This document shows positions 8,837 through 19,402 of a DNA stretch of 64,000 bases, in pieces. The position numbers and the translations under genes were made by a program. How positions within the stretch are numbered: the first letter of the stretch is position 1; each line of letters begins with the position of its first letter. Source of the DNA: Calothrix membranacea FACHB-236 (GTDB lineage: Bacteria > Cyanobacteriota > Cyanobacteriia > Cyanobacteriales > Nostocaceae); contig NZ_JACJPX010000023.1 of the NCBI RefSeq assembly GCF_014696315.1, positions 1 through 64,000 of the forward strand, in the 5' to 3' direction. The notes under the pieces are model-generated. The model was not told the origin of the DNA. It saw only the letters and a list, made by a program, of their open reading frames with translations, and ran no database searches.

Positions 8837-9352
8837 TTGATGTTTTTTCTGATTGTGCAATTTAACTTTTGTGATTTACACCAAAGAGTTGCGATTAATC
8901 ATTGCTAACTTTTATCTCTTTCTAAAGAAAGTCATCAAAAATTTCATTAATCCTGAGAAAGATGTCTTTAGAATTTACAGAAAGTCGGCGCAGCGTCCTG
9001 CGGGGCAGTCCTTCGGAAGAACCCCTACAGCCCTTCTCCTAACGGAGACGCTACGCGAACGGGAACGCTTTCAGTGAACGCAATGACGGGCATTTGAACG
9101 GACATGATATAAATTATTTGTTAAAGTTTCAGTGTCTGGCCCTATAGGCAATGAGCTATCAAGCGATCGCTCAATCAATATGATGAATGGTTTGATGGCT
9201 TTGGTCGTTACAATCGCGGTGCGGAAATAAACCAAAGTTGCTTCACAGAAGTTGATATTGTTAAACAGGCTTTCAAATAAATTGGACAATTCCAGTAAAT
9301 ATTAGAGTTATAGGAATTTGGAAAAATCAGCTTTTAAAAATTGGTAATAAAA

Positions 9353-9490
9353 TTACTGCATTTGTATTGCCTGTCTCTCCAATATCTCATTAGTTAAACT
9401 ATCATGTAGTAATCTATTTATTTCTGCTTCCCTTTTTGCAAGATTTACTTTAGCTTCTGCTTCCTTAGTGGACAAAGCGGGTATTGGCAT
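9353..9490 (-). pseudogene. Short charged helical remnant
   Basis: A 45-residue frame, MPIPALSTKEAEAKV...REAEINRLLHDSLTNEILER, strongly helical with alternating charge. It resembles the C-terminal coiled-coil tail of SPFH/prohibitin-type proteins (A-E-x-N-R-L-L...SLT-x-E-I-L) but is far too short to be one. There is no clear ribosome-binding site. Best regarded as a remnant. Confidence 0.3.
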
Positions 9491-9551
9491 AGTCGATCCA
9501 AATCCGGGCGATGCCTGCGGCAAGCCCTGCGGTCTACGCTTTTGCTCCTGC

Positions 9552-9638
9552 TTAACTGGGTAATAAAGCAGGCTCAGGAAAGACTTCTTCTAGATATTCA
9601 TCGATGATGGCAGACTCATAAATATTGATATCACCATG
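9552..9638 (-). pseudogene. Glutathione S-transferase N-terminal fragment
   Basis: Reads [20 protein letters not shown] then EPALLPS and a stop (28 residues). This is the conserved (L/I)YES-x-x-I-x-EYL-x-E motif of the glutathione-binding thioredoxin fold of GSTs, with the helix that follows it. Everything before and after is absent. It starts exactly where a thioredoxin-like fragment begins on the other strand, so two truncated genes have been joined. Confidence 0.55.
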
Positions 9639-9788
9639 TGCGATCGCAATTTGGGAATTGTGGCGATTAGCGCTAACGATGTCACCACTCATCCCGATGA
9701 TGCGCCGGAATTACTCAAAGCGTTTGCCCAAGAATTAGATTTATCCTATCCTTTGCTTTATGAAGAATCGCAGCAATCTGCAAGTTAA
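9639..9788 (+). pseudogene. Thioredoxin/peroxiredoxin-like protein, internal fragment
   Basis: A 49-codon stretch reading [20 protein letters not shown] then [21 protein letters not shown], a typical internal segment of the cyanobacterial thioredoxin-family (AhpC/TSA-like) proteins. The Cys-containing active-site part and the C-terminus are missing. Fragment boundaries touch the GST remnant (left) and a minus-strand remnant (right), as expected of rearrangement debris. Confidence 0.55.
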
Positions 9789-9888
9789 AGTGTTGTTGTA
9801 ATTCCTCACTTTTGCCAAAACACTCTGCTAAACCTGTGAGGTTTTTAATTTTATCTAAACGCGCCATAAAGCGACAAATTAATTCCAT
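9715..9888 (-). CDS. Possible short ORF at the 3' end of the kinase gene (57 aa)
   Basis: ATG at 9888, 3 bases after the stop of the large kinase-like gene, reading MELICRFMARLDKIKNL... for 57 residues. Its last ~20 codons are the antisense of the thioredoxin-like fragment, so the present C-terminus is chimeric. The N-terminal part could be the start of a gene once cotranscribed with the kinase. No family recognised; probably a remnant. Confidence 0.25.
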   Translation of the reverse strand: MELICRFMARLDKIKNLTGLAECFGKSEELQQHFNLQIAAILHKAKDRINLILGQTL

Positions 9889-9891
9889 TAT

Positions 9892-12800
9892 TTAGATGTG
9901 CTGCTCCATCCAACTGCTATCAAAAATCAATTGATAAATTCGGTTATGGACTTTGAGAGCACCTTGTTGTTTCACCACCAACCCTGACAAGAGCAACTCC
10001 CTTGCTTGTGGAGTATCAACTGCAGGAATTTCTCCTTGTTGCAAAATTTGTCGGTAGATCTCTAACAACTGAGTGGGTTGTCGTTCGCTCTTGAGAATGC
10101 GATCGCGAATCGTTCTTAAATGCTCTGGCTCGTCCTGGGATTCCCAATTGTCTATTACCTGAGTTTGTACCAGGTTCTTAATCCATTCGGCTTCACCTTT
10201 TGTGGGAATGGAAAACGAAGAATTACGAATGATCTGACAAAGCTTTTGAGTGAGAAAAGGCTGACCATTTGTCCAAGCTAATATTGCTTTCAGCACTACT
10301 TGAGGATTGCTAACTTTTTCTACCAATCCTTGCAGTAGCGGTTGAGCTTCATGTTCTTTAAATCCCTCAAGTTGAATTGCTTGGCCAATGTTAAATGGCG
10401 TTCTCTTGTAGTCACTAATTAAATCTGAAGGTGTAGCTACCCCAAATAATGCAAAAGTTAAACGCCCATACTTGGGATTAATACTGCGCTGATTGTAGCA
10501 GAAGCGTATCAGCGCAAAAAAGTCATTAACGGGGAAATCTAAACCTAAGATACTATCAATTTCATCTACAAATATAAAAATTTTTTCACTGTCAACTTGC
10601 TCTAGCAAAATATTTTCTATAAACTGACTCAAGCACTGGATAGGCGACAAATCTTTTTGCTCATTCCACCAAGCTTTGAGATTTACCAATCCTTGCAGGT
10701 TAAAACTCTGCCATAACTCCACCGCTAATCCTTTGTACCATTGAGCAGGAGTGATATTTTCACTACCAAGGCGAGTCATATCGATCGCAGCACAGCGAAA
10801 CCCCTCTTGCTGAAAATGGTGCATCATGCGTACCATCAGGCTTGATTTGCCCATCTGCCGTGCATTGAGAATGTAACAAAATTCTCCGCGTTTCAATGCC
10901 TTGTAGAGCTGGCGATCGGCAGAACGCACTACATAAGTAAGAGCATCCATAGGCAAACTACCCCCAACTTGATAATCGTAGTTTGAGGGTTGGGCGGCAC
11001 TTTGCAAAAGAGCGTTTTCAAATACAAGTTTGGCTTGGGTAGCTTTGAGAATTTCTAGTGTTTGTAACAGTTCTTGAGTACGCTCCTCAACTTTTTGTTC
11101 TAAAGAAGAGTTGGATTCAGCTAATGCTTTTGTCGCCTGTTCTAAGGCAACATTCTTAATAGCAAGTTCTTGAGTAAACTGAATCCGCTCAGCTTCCGCT
11201 CGCTTGCGTTGGCTAATATCGGTAAAGGCAGCTATGGCATAAACAATTTGACTCTTTTCATCAAAAATAGGAGTAGCAGATACCTCTAGAGGGAAAATTT
11301 TATCTGTTTGGCGAATCTCCATATTATCAATGGTGATGCAATCGCCACTCAATGCTTGGACAATAGGTTGCTGTTCGGTAGGGTATAACTGCTCAGTTCC
11401 ACTTACGTATACTTGATATATCTCGCTTAATTGAGCAGTTGTAGCTTCGGTGAGGATACCTTTGCCAAGTATCTGTTGTGCAGTCTGATTGGCATAGTAG
11501 GGTTTGCCATGAGCATCAACAACAAATATACCCACAGGGACAGCTTCCAAAAATTGAGCTAGTCTTCTTTCACTTTCACGCAATGCCTCTTCTGCCTGTT
11601 GGCGTTTGTCAATTTCTTGCTTTAAGTTAAGATTTAAAGCAGTCATTTCTGCATAAAGTTGAGCGTTTTTCAGCGAGATTGCTGCTTGAGAGGAGAGTAT
11701 TTTTAATACTTCTAATCGTTCGGAGGTGAAAGCATTGGTAGTAAGATTATTTTTCAAATATAGCAGACCAATTAGCTGACCTTGATGGATAATCGGGATG
11801 CACAATATAGATTTGGGTTTATGTCTTGTAATATAAGGATCGTTAATAAATCTCCCTTCATGGGTTGCATCATTTAAAACTACATATTCTTTTGTTCTTT
11901 TGACATAATTAATTAGAGATAAGGGGAGACAATCACCAATATTTACTGGCGACAAGCGACAGACAATAAATTCATCTTTATCTATATATCCCCTGGCTTC
12001 TACTACCAGTTGACCATTTCTTTCTAACATCAAACAACTGGCTTGAGCACCAGCATTCTCCATCACAATTTTCATGAGCTTATTGAGGAGTTTGTCGGTA
12101 ACAATTTCACTAGCCAGTGTTTGTGAAGCTTTGATTGTAGTCGCCAAGTCTAAAGCGCCAGTATTGCTAGTTTCTGATGCAAATGTCTGCAAAACGAATT
12201 GTGGATATCTTGATTCTAAATCTCTTACCTTGGCAGTTGCTCCCCAACGCATATAGCAATAGTGAGCTTTGGCCATGTAGCTTTGGGCAATCTCTTTTCT
12301 TCCTAAAGACAAATAGAATTCTGCTGCTAGTTCGTAAGCCAAACCTTCTTCTTGAATATAGCCCTGTTGTCTAGCTCCTTGAATTGCGCGATCGTAATAC
12401 TCCATCGCTACCAGAGTTTGCCCCAAGACACGGGCTTTTTCTGCCTCCACCAACTCGTACTTATGCTGATAATTCATTGGGCAATGTTGCGCCCAATATT
12501 GCATTTTTTCTTGATTTTCTAAGACTTGGCTTAAATACTGGTGTTGCTCGTTCTTGCTACCTAAACTTACCTGTACCCCTGTAGGAAAATGATGAGCTAG
12601 CAGTGACAAAGAATAGTAAAAATTATGTTGTACAAAAATAATTTCACTCTGAACATATCCTGAATATCTGGCTCCTATTTGGGCAGATTCTAGAGATTTT
12701 TCATAATTTTTAAACAAGTAACAAAGCATACATTTGGCAAAATATATGCTGAACAAGGAGATTAAGTTATTATGTTGTTGCAAATATGCTATGGTTTCTT

Positions 12801-15800
12801 CCTCATTCAGATACTCACCAGTTAAAACTAATTTATCTGGGGAACACTCTCTTAAATTATCTACTAACTGCCCATCAATCCTTGTTAAGTAAAGCTGATG
12901 TTCTTGCCTAAATTTCTCGATAAAATTAATATATTGTTTCTGCTTATCTTGCACGTATTCTAAGTTATCACCGTTGAAGAATAAATGACCGCAGTAAAAA
13001 TGAGCAGCATGGCAAGCAAATTCTATATCGCCAACTTCCAACGCATCTTGAATTGACCGCAGCAACGGTTCTATAGTTTCTCTGGTGTGCTGCTTCCAAT
13101 GAGTAATATTAATAGAAATTGGTAGTAATGATTTAGCTTGAAACTCTCTAGCATTCAACTGCTCTAATAATAGCTGAGCTAATTGACCGAGTTGATACGC
13201 AAAATCTATATTTGGGACTAGCCAAATCCTGATATTGCCATAAACAACATAGGCATAAATAGATGGTGGCGAATTTCCATATTGCCTGGATAGTTCGACC
13301 ATTGTATATATGATAGGTAGCGCTAATCCGCTTTCTCCAAAACAAGCGGGTGCGTGTATGAGCATTAAAATTTCCATCGCTGCCAGTTTATCGGGAGCCG
13401 TCATGCTTGATAATTGAGCTATCTCCTCAATATCTAGTTCTTGTGGTAGCGATCGCACTAAAGCCACCCCCAGCATTTCCAGAACCTGTAATCCTATCTC
13501 TATTGCTAGTTCAATCTGATTTTGAGCAAGCGCCAGCTTAATTTTAATTTTGTATATTTTGACTTTTTCTATTACTGTTTTGATATGCTGAAAGGCAATA
13601 TTACATAATGTTGCCGCTTGTTCTAAATTAGAGTTAAGATATTGCGCTTCTGAGGTTTCTAAATAGAGGTTAGAAGTTAAATTATATTGAGATTCCCAGC
13701 TATCTGTTCCTAAAAGATTTAAACCTATGTTTAAGTAATTAACCGCGGCTTCGTATGCTATAGCTGCCTTCGCTTTCCGTCCAGCAATAAAATTTAACTT
13801 AGCTAATTCATCTTTTTGCGCTTGGGTAGTGAGTAGCTCGACACCAAAATTTAACTGATTGACAAGAGCAAAAATATTATCATTTTGCTCTGGGAGAGAC
13901 ATATTTTTTAGTAATAATTGACCAATTTTATAATGAGTTGATTGAATTTCATCTGCGGTAATTAGATAATAAGCAGCTTGTTGCACTCGGTCATGCAAAA
14001 ACTTGTAGTCAACTCGCACATCATGTAATGGCAAATCTAGTGCTTCTAGTTCAGAGAAAACAAGAGGAATTTTATATGTATTAGATTGAGGTAAAATCAA
14101 ACCTGCTTGAAGAGCTGGCCAAAGTTTGTTAGCTGTAGATAATTCCGATTCTTCCGTGACAATTGCCAGGACTTTTAAATTAAAATAGTTACCGATGCAA
14201 GCAGCAAGTTTTAAAACTTTCTGAGTTTCTGGTGGTAGTTGGCGAATATTTCTAGCGATAAGTTCAACAATATTGCAATCAAGTATACCAATAGCTTGGA
14301 TTTGCTCTATGTCCCAATACCAGGAATCACAATCTACTCGATAAATTAGTAACTTTTCTGTATATAATGTTTGGATGAACTGGGTAATAAAAAAGGGATT
14401 GCCTTGGGTTTTATTAAAAGCTAACTCTGATAACTGCTTCACATGCTCTGTTTGGACGTTTTCCCCCAAGATATCTTCTATTAATTGAGTCACATGGATA
14501 TCAGATAAAGGTGCAATAGTTAGGTTAGCGATCGCAGTCCCATCTGTCTTAATGTTCTCAATCGTCTGAACTAGTGGGTGAGTCAGATCCACTTCGTTAT
14601 CTCGATATGCTCCAATCACAAACAAATATTGACTGTTATCATCAGCAGTCAAGAGTTGAATTAATTTTAGAGATGCTGCATCTGCCCACTGTAAATCATC
14701 GAGGAAAATTACAAGCGGATGTTCTGGCTGGCAGAATGCATTAATAAACTGCTGAAATACTCGATTGAACCTATTTTGCGACTCAGTTAACCCCAGTTGT
14801 GTTACCTCTGGTTGCTTTCCAATAATTAGTTCTACTTCTGGAATCACGTCAATAATAATCTGTCCGTTGGACGCTAAAGCATCTAAAAGCTGCTGTTTCC
14901 AAGCAGCAATTTGTGCTTCGCTTTCTGTTAGCATCTGACGAATCAATTCTCGAAAAGCCTGAATTAAACCATCGTAGGGAATATTGCGCTTAAACTGGTC
15001 AAATTTACCAGCAATAAAATATCCCTGTGCTTCTACAATCGGTTTATTAACCTCATTCACAATTGAAGTTTTGCCAATGCCTGAGTAACCAGAAACCAGC
15101 ACAATCTCAGTTGCGCCCTGAGCAACTCTGGCAAAAGTATCTAAGAGCAGCTGTACTTCTTTTTCGCGTCCGTAAAGTTGTTGTGGGATGAAAAGTTGAC
15201 TACCGCGATCGCGTCTCGCCAGTGGAAAGGTTTCAATTTTTCCCGTAGTTTGGAGTTGAAGTAGGCAGTTTTCTAAATCAAACTTTAGTCCCGCAGCATT
15301 TTGGTATCTGTCGTCAGCATTTTTGGCTAAAAGTTTCATCACAATATGTGAAACTGCTGCGGGAATTTTTCTGATTTCTGAAGGTGGTACTGGTTGCTTT
15401 GCTATATGGCAATAAACCAACTCCATTGGATCGGAGCTAGGAAAAGGAACAACTCCAGTCAGCATTTCATAAAAGGTAATGCCTAAACTGTAAAAGTCAG
15501 TACGGTAGTCAAGGGAACGATTCATTCTACCGGTTTGTTCCGGTGAGATATAAGTTAGCGTACCTTCTATTAAGTTAGGGCTATTAATTATTTGTTGCTC
15601 TTTTGGTAGTGTAATAGCACTATTAAAACCAGTAAGCTTTACCTGATTGGTATCCAAATTTATAATAATATTATCAGGTTTTATATCTTTATGAATAATT
15701 GCATAGCTATGCAATTGAACTAATGTTTGAGTCAGAGAAATTGCAATAGTAAGAAACTCAGTCAGGGACAGTTGATTTTTTGGGAGCAACTCAGACAGAA

Positions 15801-16068
15801 GTTGACCGCCAATATCTTCTAAAATCAGCGCTAAATAATTTTGGTATTTTTCTAGTTTATAAGCTTTCAAAACTCCTTGCTCATTTAAATCATGAGTAAT
15901 TTTATACTCTTGTTTCAAGCCAGTAATTTCTTCAAGGTTAGGGTATTCTGTTTTAATTATTTTAATTAGAACTGGCTGTTGCGATCGCTCGTCTATGCCT
16001 CGATAAATAGTTGTTTTTAATTTTTCGTAAATAGTTTCTCTTACGTCGTATCCTGGTAGCACGAACAT
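9892..16068 (-). CDS. Giant kinase-like/AAA/GAF/PAS/AAA-like signalling protein
   Basis: A 2058-residue protein. From the N-terminus: Ser/Thr kinase-like domain (~5-270; catalytic loop HKDIKPDN ~126); AAA_16/STAND-type ATPase (~300-480; Walker [11 protein letters not shown] ~329, Walker [10 protein letters not shown]); a long helical TPR-like region (~650-1300); GAF (~1325-1480); PAS (~1495-1615); coiled coil; and a second P-loop domain of the AAA-like (PF14516) type (~1695-2058; [11 protein letters not shown]). The kinase DFG position reads TGFNSA, so the Mg-binding Asp is absent and the domain may be a pseudokinase. Related COG3899 proteins usually end in a histidine kinase or cyclase; here the end is the AAA-like ATPase. 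Start at 16068 (MFVLPGYDV) chosen for AGGAAAG upstream. Likely a cytoplasmic sensor; signal unknown. Confidence 0.85.
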   Translation of the reverse strand: MFVLPGYDVRETIYEKLKTTIYRGIDERSQQPVLIKIIKTEYPNLEEITGLKQEYKITHDLNEQGVLKAYKLEKYQNYLALILEDIGGQLLSELLPKNQLSLTEFLTIAISLTQTLVQLHSYAIIHKDIKPDNIIINLDTNQVKLTGFNSAITLPKEQQIINSPNLIEGTLTYISPEQTGRMNRSLDYRTDFYSLGITFYEMLTGVVPFPSSDPMELVYCHIAKQPVPPSEIRKIPAAVSHIVMKLLAKNADDRYQNAAGLKFDLENCLLQLQTTGKIETFPLARRDRGSQLFIPQQLYGREKEVQLLLDTFARVAQGATEIVLVSGYSGIGKTSIVNEVNKPIVEAQGYFIAGKFDQFKRNIPYDGLIQAFRELIRQMLTESEAQIAAWKQQLLDALASNGQIIIDVIPEVELIIGKQPEVTQLGLTESQNRFNRVFQQFINAFCQPEHPLVIFLDDLQWADAASLKLIQLLTADDNSQYLFVIGAYRDNEVDLTHPLVQTIENIKTDGTAIANLTIAPLSDIHVTQLIEDILGENVQTEHVKQLSELAFNKTQGNPFFITQFIQTLYTEKLLIYRVDCDSWYWDIEQIQAIGILDCNIVELIARNIRQLPPETQKVLKLAACIGNYFNLKVLAIVTEESELSTANKLWPALQAGLILPQSNTYKIPLVFSELEALDLPLHDVRVDYKFLHDRVQQAAYYLITADEIQSTHYKIGQLLLKNMSLPEQNDNIFALVNQLNFGVELLTTQAQKDELAKLNFIAGRKAKAAIAYEAAVNYLNIGLNLLGTDSWESQYNLTSNLYLETSEAQYLNSNLEQAATLCNIAFQHIKTVIEKVKIYKIKIKLALAQNQIELAIEIGLQVLEMLGVALVRSLPQELDIEEIAQLSSMTAPDKLAAMEILMLIHAPACFGESGLALPIIYTMVELSRQYGNSPPSIYAYVVYGNIRIWLVPNIDFAYQLGQLAQLLLEQLNAREFQAKSLLPISINITHWKQHTRETIEPLLRSIQDALEVGDIEFACHAAHFYCGHLFFNGDNLEYVQDKQKQYINFIEKFRQEHQLYLTRIDGQLVDNLRECSPDKLVLTGEYLNEEETIAYLQQHNNLISLFSIYFAKCMLCYLFKNYEKSLESAQIGARYSGYVQSEIIFVQHNFYYSLSLLAHHFPTGVQVSLGSKNEQHQYLSQVLENQEKMQYWAQHCPMNYQHKYELVEAEKARVLGQTLVAMEYYDRAIQGARQQGYIQEEGLAYELAAEFYLSLGRKEIAQSYMAKAHYCYMRWGATAKVRDLESRYPQFVLQTFASETSNTGALDLATTIKASQTLASEIVTDKLLNKLMKIVMENAGAQASCLMLERNGQLVVEARGYIDKDEFIVCRLSPVNIGDCLPLSLINYVKRTKEYVVLNDATHEGRFINDPYITRHKPKSILCIPIIHQGQLIGLLYLKNNLTTNAFTSERLEVLKILSSQAAISLKNAQLYAEMTALNLNLKQEIDKRQQAEEALRESERRLAQFLEAVPVGIFVVDAHGKPYYANQTAQQILGKGILTEATTAQLSEIYQVYVSGTEQLYPTEQQPIVQALSGDCITIDNMEIRQTDKIFPLEVSATPIFDEKSQIVYAIAAFTDISQRKRAEAERIQFTQELAIKNVALEQATKALAESNSSLEQKVEERTQELLQTLEILKATQAKLVFENALLQSAAQPSNYDYQVGGSLPMDALTYVVRSADRQLYKALKRGEFCYILNARQMGKSSLMVRMMHHFQQEGFRCAAIDMTRLGSENITPAQWYKGLAVELWQSFNLQGLVNLKAWWNEQKDLSPIQCLSQFIENILLEQVDSEKIFIFVDEIDSILGLDFPVNDFFALIRFCYNQRSINPKYGRLTFALFGVATPSDLISDYKRTPFNIGQAIQLEGFKEHEAQPLLQGLVEKVSNPQVVLKAILAWTNGQPFLTQKLCQIIRNSSFSIPTKGEAEWIKNLVQTQVIDNWESQDEPEHLRTIRDRILKSERQPTQLLEIYRQILQQGEIPAVDTPQARELLLSGLVVKQQGALKVHNRIYQLIFDSSWMEQHI

Positions 16069-16089
16069 AATAACTTTCCTCAGCAGCAA

Positions 16090-16114
16090 TAGGATGCGTT
16101 ATCAACGCATCCTA
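16090..16114. repeat. 25-bp palindrome TAGGATGCGTT-ATC-AACGCATCCTA
   Basis: Perfect 11-bp inverted repeat between the carotenoid oxygenase stop and the kinase-like gene start. A near-identical hairpin (AGGATGCGTT/AACGCATCCT) sits at 18438-18462 on the other side of the oxygenase gene, so the two bracket it. Interspersed repeat; it may act as a weak transcript end. Confidence 0.65.
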
Positions 16115-16142
16115 CTGTATTCTCAAACTATTGATCAATCTA

Positions 16143-18173
16143 TTACTCAAATAGATTTTGAATTTCCTGCTTAAGCTCTGTCTTGAGATCTTGACCACCC
16201 CTTGGTACAGGAGCATCGTCAAGAGAGGACAAGCTATCTATGCGGTCAAGCAACTCCTTTAATATCGAGCGTGGATAATCTTCCGCGACCGGAACCCTAT
16301 ACTTATCCTGTGCAGGGCCGAGATTCTGCAACCATGTTGTGTGCAATGATAGCCCAAAGTTAAGTTGAGGATGATACAGCTTACACAAGGGTTTTTCGAC
16401 ATTTAGATTGTCAGCATCAAAAATCCAAATTTCATCGCGTTCTGGAGTAAAAACGGTACACATGATATAACCGTTAGTTGAACTTTCTTCACCGACACTG
16501 CGAGGGATAAACTGGGGTGAAAGTGCTATATGGCCTGGAGGGAATTCGTAGTAATCATTGCGATCAATCTTCATTGATTCTTTTGATGCAGTGTTTAATC
16601 GGAATAAGCAAGACGGTTTACCTTTTTTAGCAAGTTGCAGCACTTCATCCAGAGGGACTTTTCTATAACGATAGTCCTCGTATTGCTCGCGCATCGATTC
16701 AGTTGTCAGTTCTTCCCAAAGTCCAAAAGACACCCAGTAAATATTATCTAGTTTTTTGGGAGTCATACCTGAAGATGGTAGCCTGTCAAGATAAGTGAAT
16801 ACACCGGTTCCCCAAGTACAAACGGGATGGTCAATGACTTTGTTTTCTTCAACTTTCAAGTTATCAACATCTATGACATAACGTCCCATACGGCTGATAT
16901 CCATCGGACTCTGTTGGGTGCCACTCAAACGAGGCGAAACAGGTTGAGATGTATCATAAGGAGAGCGATCGCTTTTACGCAACCATTCAGCAACATCCCA
17001 AGCGCAGATATGGGCAGCATGAAGTGTAATTTTGTTACCAGGATTTTCATAGTCCAGCAAAAAGTGAGATGCTTCGAGCGGGATCACTATCTTTTGCGCC
17101 ACAACCTTTTCTTTGCCCTCTTGCAAATCGTCGCGGCGAATAATATATATGGTGGAGTCCGGTGACGGCTCAATCCGGAGTAATTTTCTTTCGTCTATTA
17201 GGGGAATATCTGGAATATTAGTCAAAATTTGCTCAATTCCAGTGGTAAAGGATGTATCCATCAGCACGATATAATCTTCAGTTAACCCAATCTGATGCAT
17301 ACTCTGCCTAATTGTGACTGGCGAACCATTGGGGTGAATCAGCTGCCATTTTTTCAATTCACCTGTACCATCCCAAAGCATCAGATGGACAAAATCATTA
17401 TTCCATAAGTTACGATTCAATACTTGTTCCAGTAATTCACAAATTACTGATAGCCGTTGATGTTTTTCTTGCTCTTGTTCTTTTGCTTTTTCCACATTTA
17501 ACTTACGAATAATATCTTTTAAATATTGACTTAGAGTTCTGGCGTAATTGACTGTAAACATCTCGTGTTTGTAGGTATCAAACACAGGATGGGCAGTGCT
17601 TAAAATTGGCTTATAGCGATAAATAGGAAAGTCAATTGCTCCTTCCCATTCCTTTAGTTTTCCAACTGGAGTTACTAACTCCAGAGTTTGTGTATCAACT
17701 TCGTAGGGACGACCTGCGTCATAAGTAACTAGCAGACGCTCGTTTGATTCCCCAGGAAATTTCATTGGCAAGAAGCCTGTATTTAACTCATTGCGCGAAC
17801 CAAGTAACCAAGAAAATCTGATCAATCCGTGGTTGCGGAATCGCAACAAATCTCGCACCAAGGGGTTGCGTATATTCTGAGTGTCCTCATCTGCTTTATA
17901 GTCTGGTGTTTTGGCGAGCCGTTGCTTCCATCTCACCTCACCAGGTTGATTGAAGTCAAATCGATAAATCATACCGTCGCCATTCAAAAAAGTATTTCCG
18001 TTTTTGTAAGGAAGACCTTTTGAATTGACTGTGCCGACTGGTGCAACCAGAAAAACATGACCCTGTAGATCGTTAGGTAGTTTTCCTTCAGCAATCTGCA
18101 TTGTCAGATTGGGAAGTTCATCCCGATTCGCATCCATAATCGATTGTGGGACTTTGGGAGATGCCTGAACCAT
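16143..18173 (-). CDS. Carotenoid cleavage oxygenase family protein
   Basis: A 676-residue protein of the RPE65/carotenoid-cleavage oxygenase family, seven-bladed propeller enzymes with a four-His Fe(II) centre that split carotenoids or related polyenes. Family features: N-terminal GKLPNDLQGHVFLVAPVG, then GNTFLNGDGMIYRFDF (the conserved N-G-D-G-M-x-x-x-F block), candidate iron His residues in SMHQIGLTEDY and HAAHICAWDVAEW, and the C-terminal GLSLHTTWL. At 676 residues it is longer than typical bacterial apocarotenoid oxygenases (~480-500), with extra internal segments such as the charged KAKEQEQEKHQ stretch. Start at 18173 has AGGATA upstream. Substrate and cleavage site cannot be deduced. 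Same strand as the kinase-like gene, 74 bases away, so cotranscription is possible. Confidence 0.85.
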   Translation of the reverse strand: MVQASPKVPQSIMDANRDELPNLTMQIAEGKLPNDLQGHVFLVAPVGTVNSKGLPYKNGNTFLNGDGMIYRFDFNQPGEVRWKQRLAKTPDYKADEDTQNIRNPLVRDLLRFRNHGLIRFSWLLGSRNELNTGFLPMKFPGESNERLLVTYDAGRPYEVDTQTLELVTPVGKLKEWEGAIDFPIYRYKPILSTAHPVFDTYKHEMFTVNYARTLSQYLKDIIRKLNVEKAKEQEQEKHQRLSVICELLEQVLNRNLWNNDFVHLMLWDGTGELKKWQLIHPNGSPVTIRQSMHQIGLTEDYIVLMDTSFTTGIEQILTNIPDIPLIDERKLLRIEPSPDSTIYIIRRDDLQEGKEKVVAQKIVIPLEASHFLLDYENPGNKITLHAAHICAWDVAEWLRKSDRSPYDTSQPVSPRLSGTQQSPMDISRMGRYVIDVDNLKVEENKVIDHPVCTWGTGVFTYLDRLPSSGMTPKKLDNIYWVSFGLWEELTTESMREQYEDYRYRKVPLDEVLQLAKKGKPSCLFRLNTASKESMKIDRNDYYEFPPGHIALSPQFIPRSVGEESSTNGYIMCTVFTPERDEIWIFDADNLNVEKPLCKLYHPQLNFGLSLHTTWLQNLGPAQDKYRVPVAEDYPRSILKELLDRIDSLSSLDDAPVPRGGQDLKTELKQEIQNLFE

Positions 18174-18591
18174 ATATTTATCCTTGAATATGGAAAAATT
18201 ATCAACTTTGATTGCCTCTCAACGAGCAATTAGAAAAATACTTGGCATTCGAGGCAAAATAGGAGCTAAGTTATGCTACTCCGCCCAAATTCCAGAGAAG
18301 GCCATTTTGGCGGACATCTAAATCTTAAAATGAATTTCAGCACGTGTTAACACATAAAACTCATACAAATCTCATATCTTCTCAAGATATTTAATGAGAT
18401 TTGCTAGAGCCATCCTATTCAAGATATGAAAAATTGTAGGATGCGTTATGAAAACGCATCCTTCTGAATATTTAGATGAGAATTTGTATGAGATTTCTAT
18501 CAACCAATAGCTGTAATAGTAGCTATAGTAGTACAAACTGTCATCTACTTATGCGTAAATATCATTATTTAGGATAAAAGCGAGCAGTACT
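18174..18591. other. Divergent intergenic region with a hairpin repeat
   Basis: No gene. Contains the promoter area for the carotenoid oxygenase gene (minus) and the lysozyme-like gene (plus), plus the palindromic repeat at 18438-18462. Two direct copies of an 'AATCTCATA'-like phrase flank the hairpin (near 18360 and 18480-18500). No operator could be assigned. Confidence 0.5.
18438..18462. repeat. 25-bp hairpin AGGATGCGTT-ATGAA-AACGCATCCT
   Basis: 10-bp perfect arms with a 5-base loop; second member of the hairpin family seen at 16090-16114. Confidence 0.65.
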
Positions 18592-19293
18592 TTGGATGAG
18601 ATTGTAAATATTAAAAATGAGATTATGAATCCAGATAACAATCAATTTATAGAAAAATCTAAATTTTTGCAGGAAATTCCAACAATCTCCCCCGAAATCT
18701 TAAAAAATAATCAAAGTAAAGGCAATTTTTTAGATCTGCTAGAAGCTCTGGGAGCATTTCAATCAGGACTACCAATCGGAGATCCCAAGCAATATCAGGT
18801 TGAAAATATATTGGGTTTTATCGGCAAGTATCAGTTTGGAGAACCTATATTAATCGAGCTAGGCTACTACAGAACCAATATTTATTATGGACATGGATCT
18901 GACAAGAATTACTGGCAAGATAAGTGGATAGGAAAGCATGCTATTGATAGCAAAGAGAAATTTCTGCAATCCCCAGAGGTTCAAGAAATCGCCATTCGTG
19001 AAGCTTTTACTCTCAACTGGATGCTGATTGACAAGACGCTGAAAAAACAAGGAAAATCCCTAGAAATCTACCTCGGTCAGGAAAAGACTTTTGATGATGG
19101 AGGGGAGTCAAAAACAATTACTATTACTCTTTCTGGTATTCTCGCAGCTGCACACTTGCGCGGCCCCTATGGAATGGCAAACCTGCTACTTAAAAATCCA
19201 TCATCCCACGATGAATTTAGCATTTCTATTCTCCGCTATTTAAATGAATACAGCGGTTACAATATGACTATAGAGGATTTCGCTATTAGTTAA
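18592..19293 (+). CDS. Lysozyme-like fold protein (tentative), unknown function
   Basis: Up to 233 residues from a TTG start at 18592; an ATG at 18625 gives 222 residues and is equally plausible, since neither has a strong ribosome-binding site. The central region (FIGKYQFGEPILIELGYY, ~residues 70-90) resembles the G-x-Y-Q-x-G core of phage-type muramidases and transglycosylases. A later SGILAAAHLRGPYGMANLL matches the helix that follows the active-site groove in such proteins. A Glu soon after the YQF segment could be catalytic, but I cannot place the catalytic residues with certainty. No signal peptide is visible. It stands alone, divergent from the carotenoid oxygenase and convergent with the vMAP-like gene. 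It could act on peptidoglycan or be an orphan endolysin-like protein. Confidence 0.5.
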   Translation: MDEIVNIKNEIMNPDNNQFIEKSKFLQEIPTISPEILKNNQSKGNFLDLLEALGAFQSGLPIGDPKQYQVENILGFIGKYQFGEPILIELGYYRTNIYYGHGSDKNYWQDKWIGKHAIDSKEKFLQSPEVQEIAIREAFTLNWMLIDKTLKKQGKSLEIYLGQEKTFDDGGESKTITITLSGILAAAHLRGPYGMANLLLKNPSSHDEFSISILRYLNEYSGYNMTIEDFAIS

Positions 19294-19402
19294 GTGCGAT
19301 CGCCTATATTAAATATTCCTCCTCACTCAAAATATTAAATCTTACTTTTAACAGCGATCGCACTTATTACCAAAGCGATCAAATATCTTCGCAGCTTTGA
19401 TT

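Larger units (their letters stand above)
8837..9891. other. ~1-kb region of gene remnants and repeats
   Basis: No intact gene. A GC-rich repeat lies at ~8985-9085 (GCGCAGCGTCCTGCGGGGCAG..., ACGGAGACGCTACGCGAACGGG), a typical cyanobacterial interspersed palindrome. A related fragment is at ~9508-9545. Four short fragments of unrelated genes are listed separately. A short frame around 9175-9280 (plus strand, ...DEWFDGFGRYNRGAEINQS...) is another unrecognised remnant. The region looks like a decaying junction created by repeated insertion and deletion. Confidence 0.6.
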
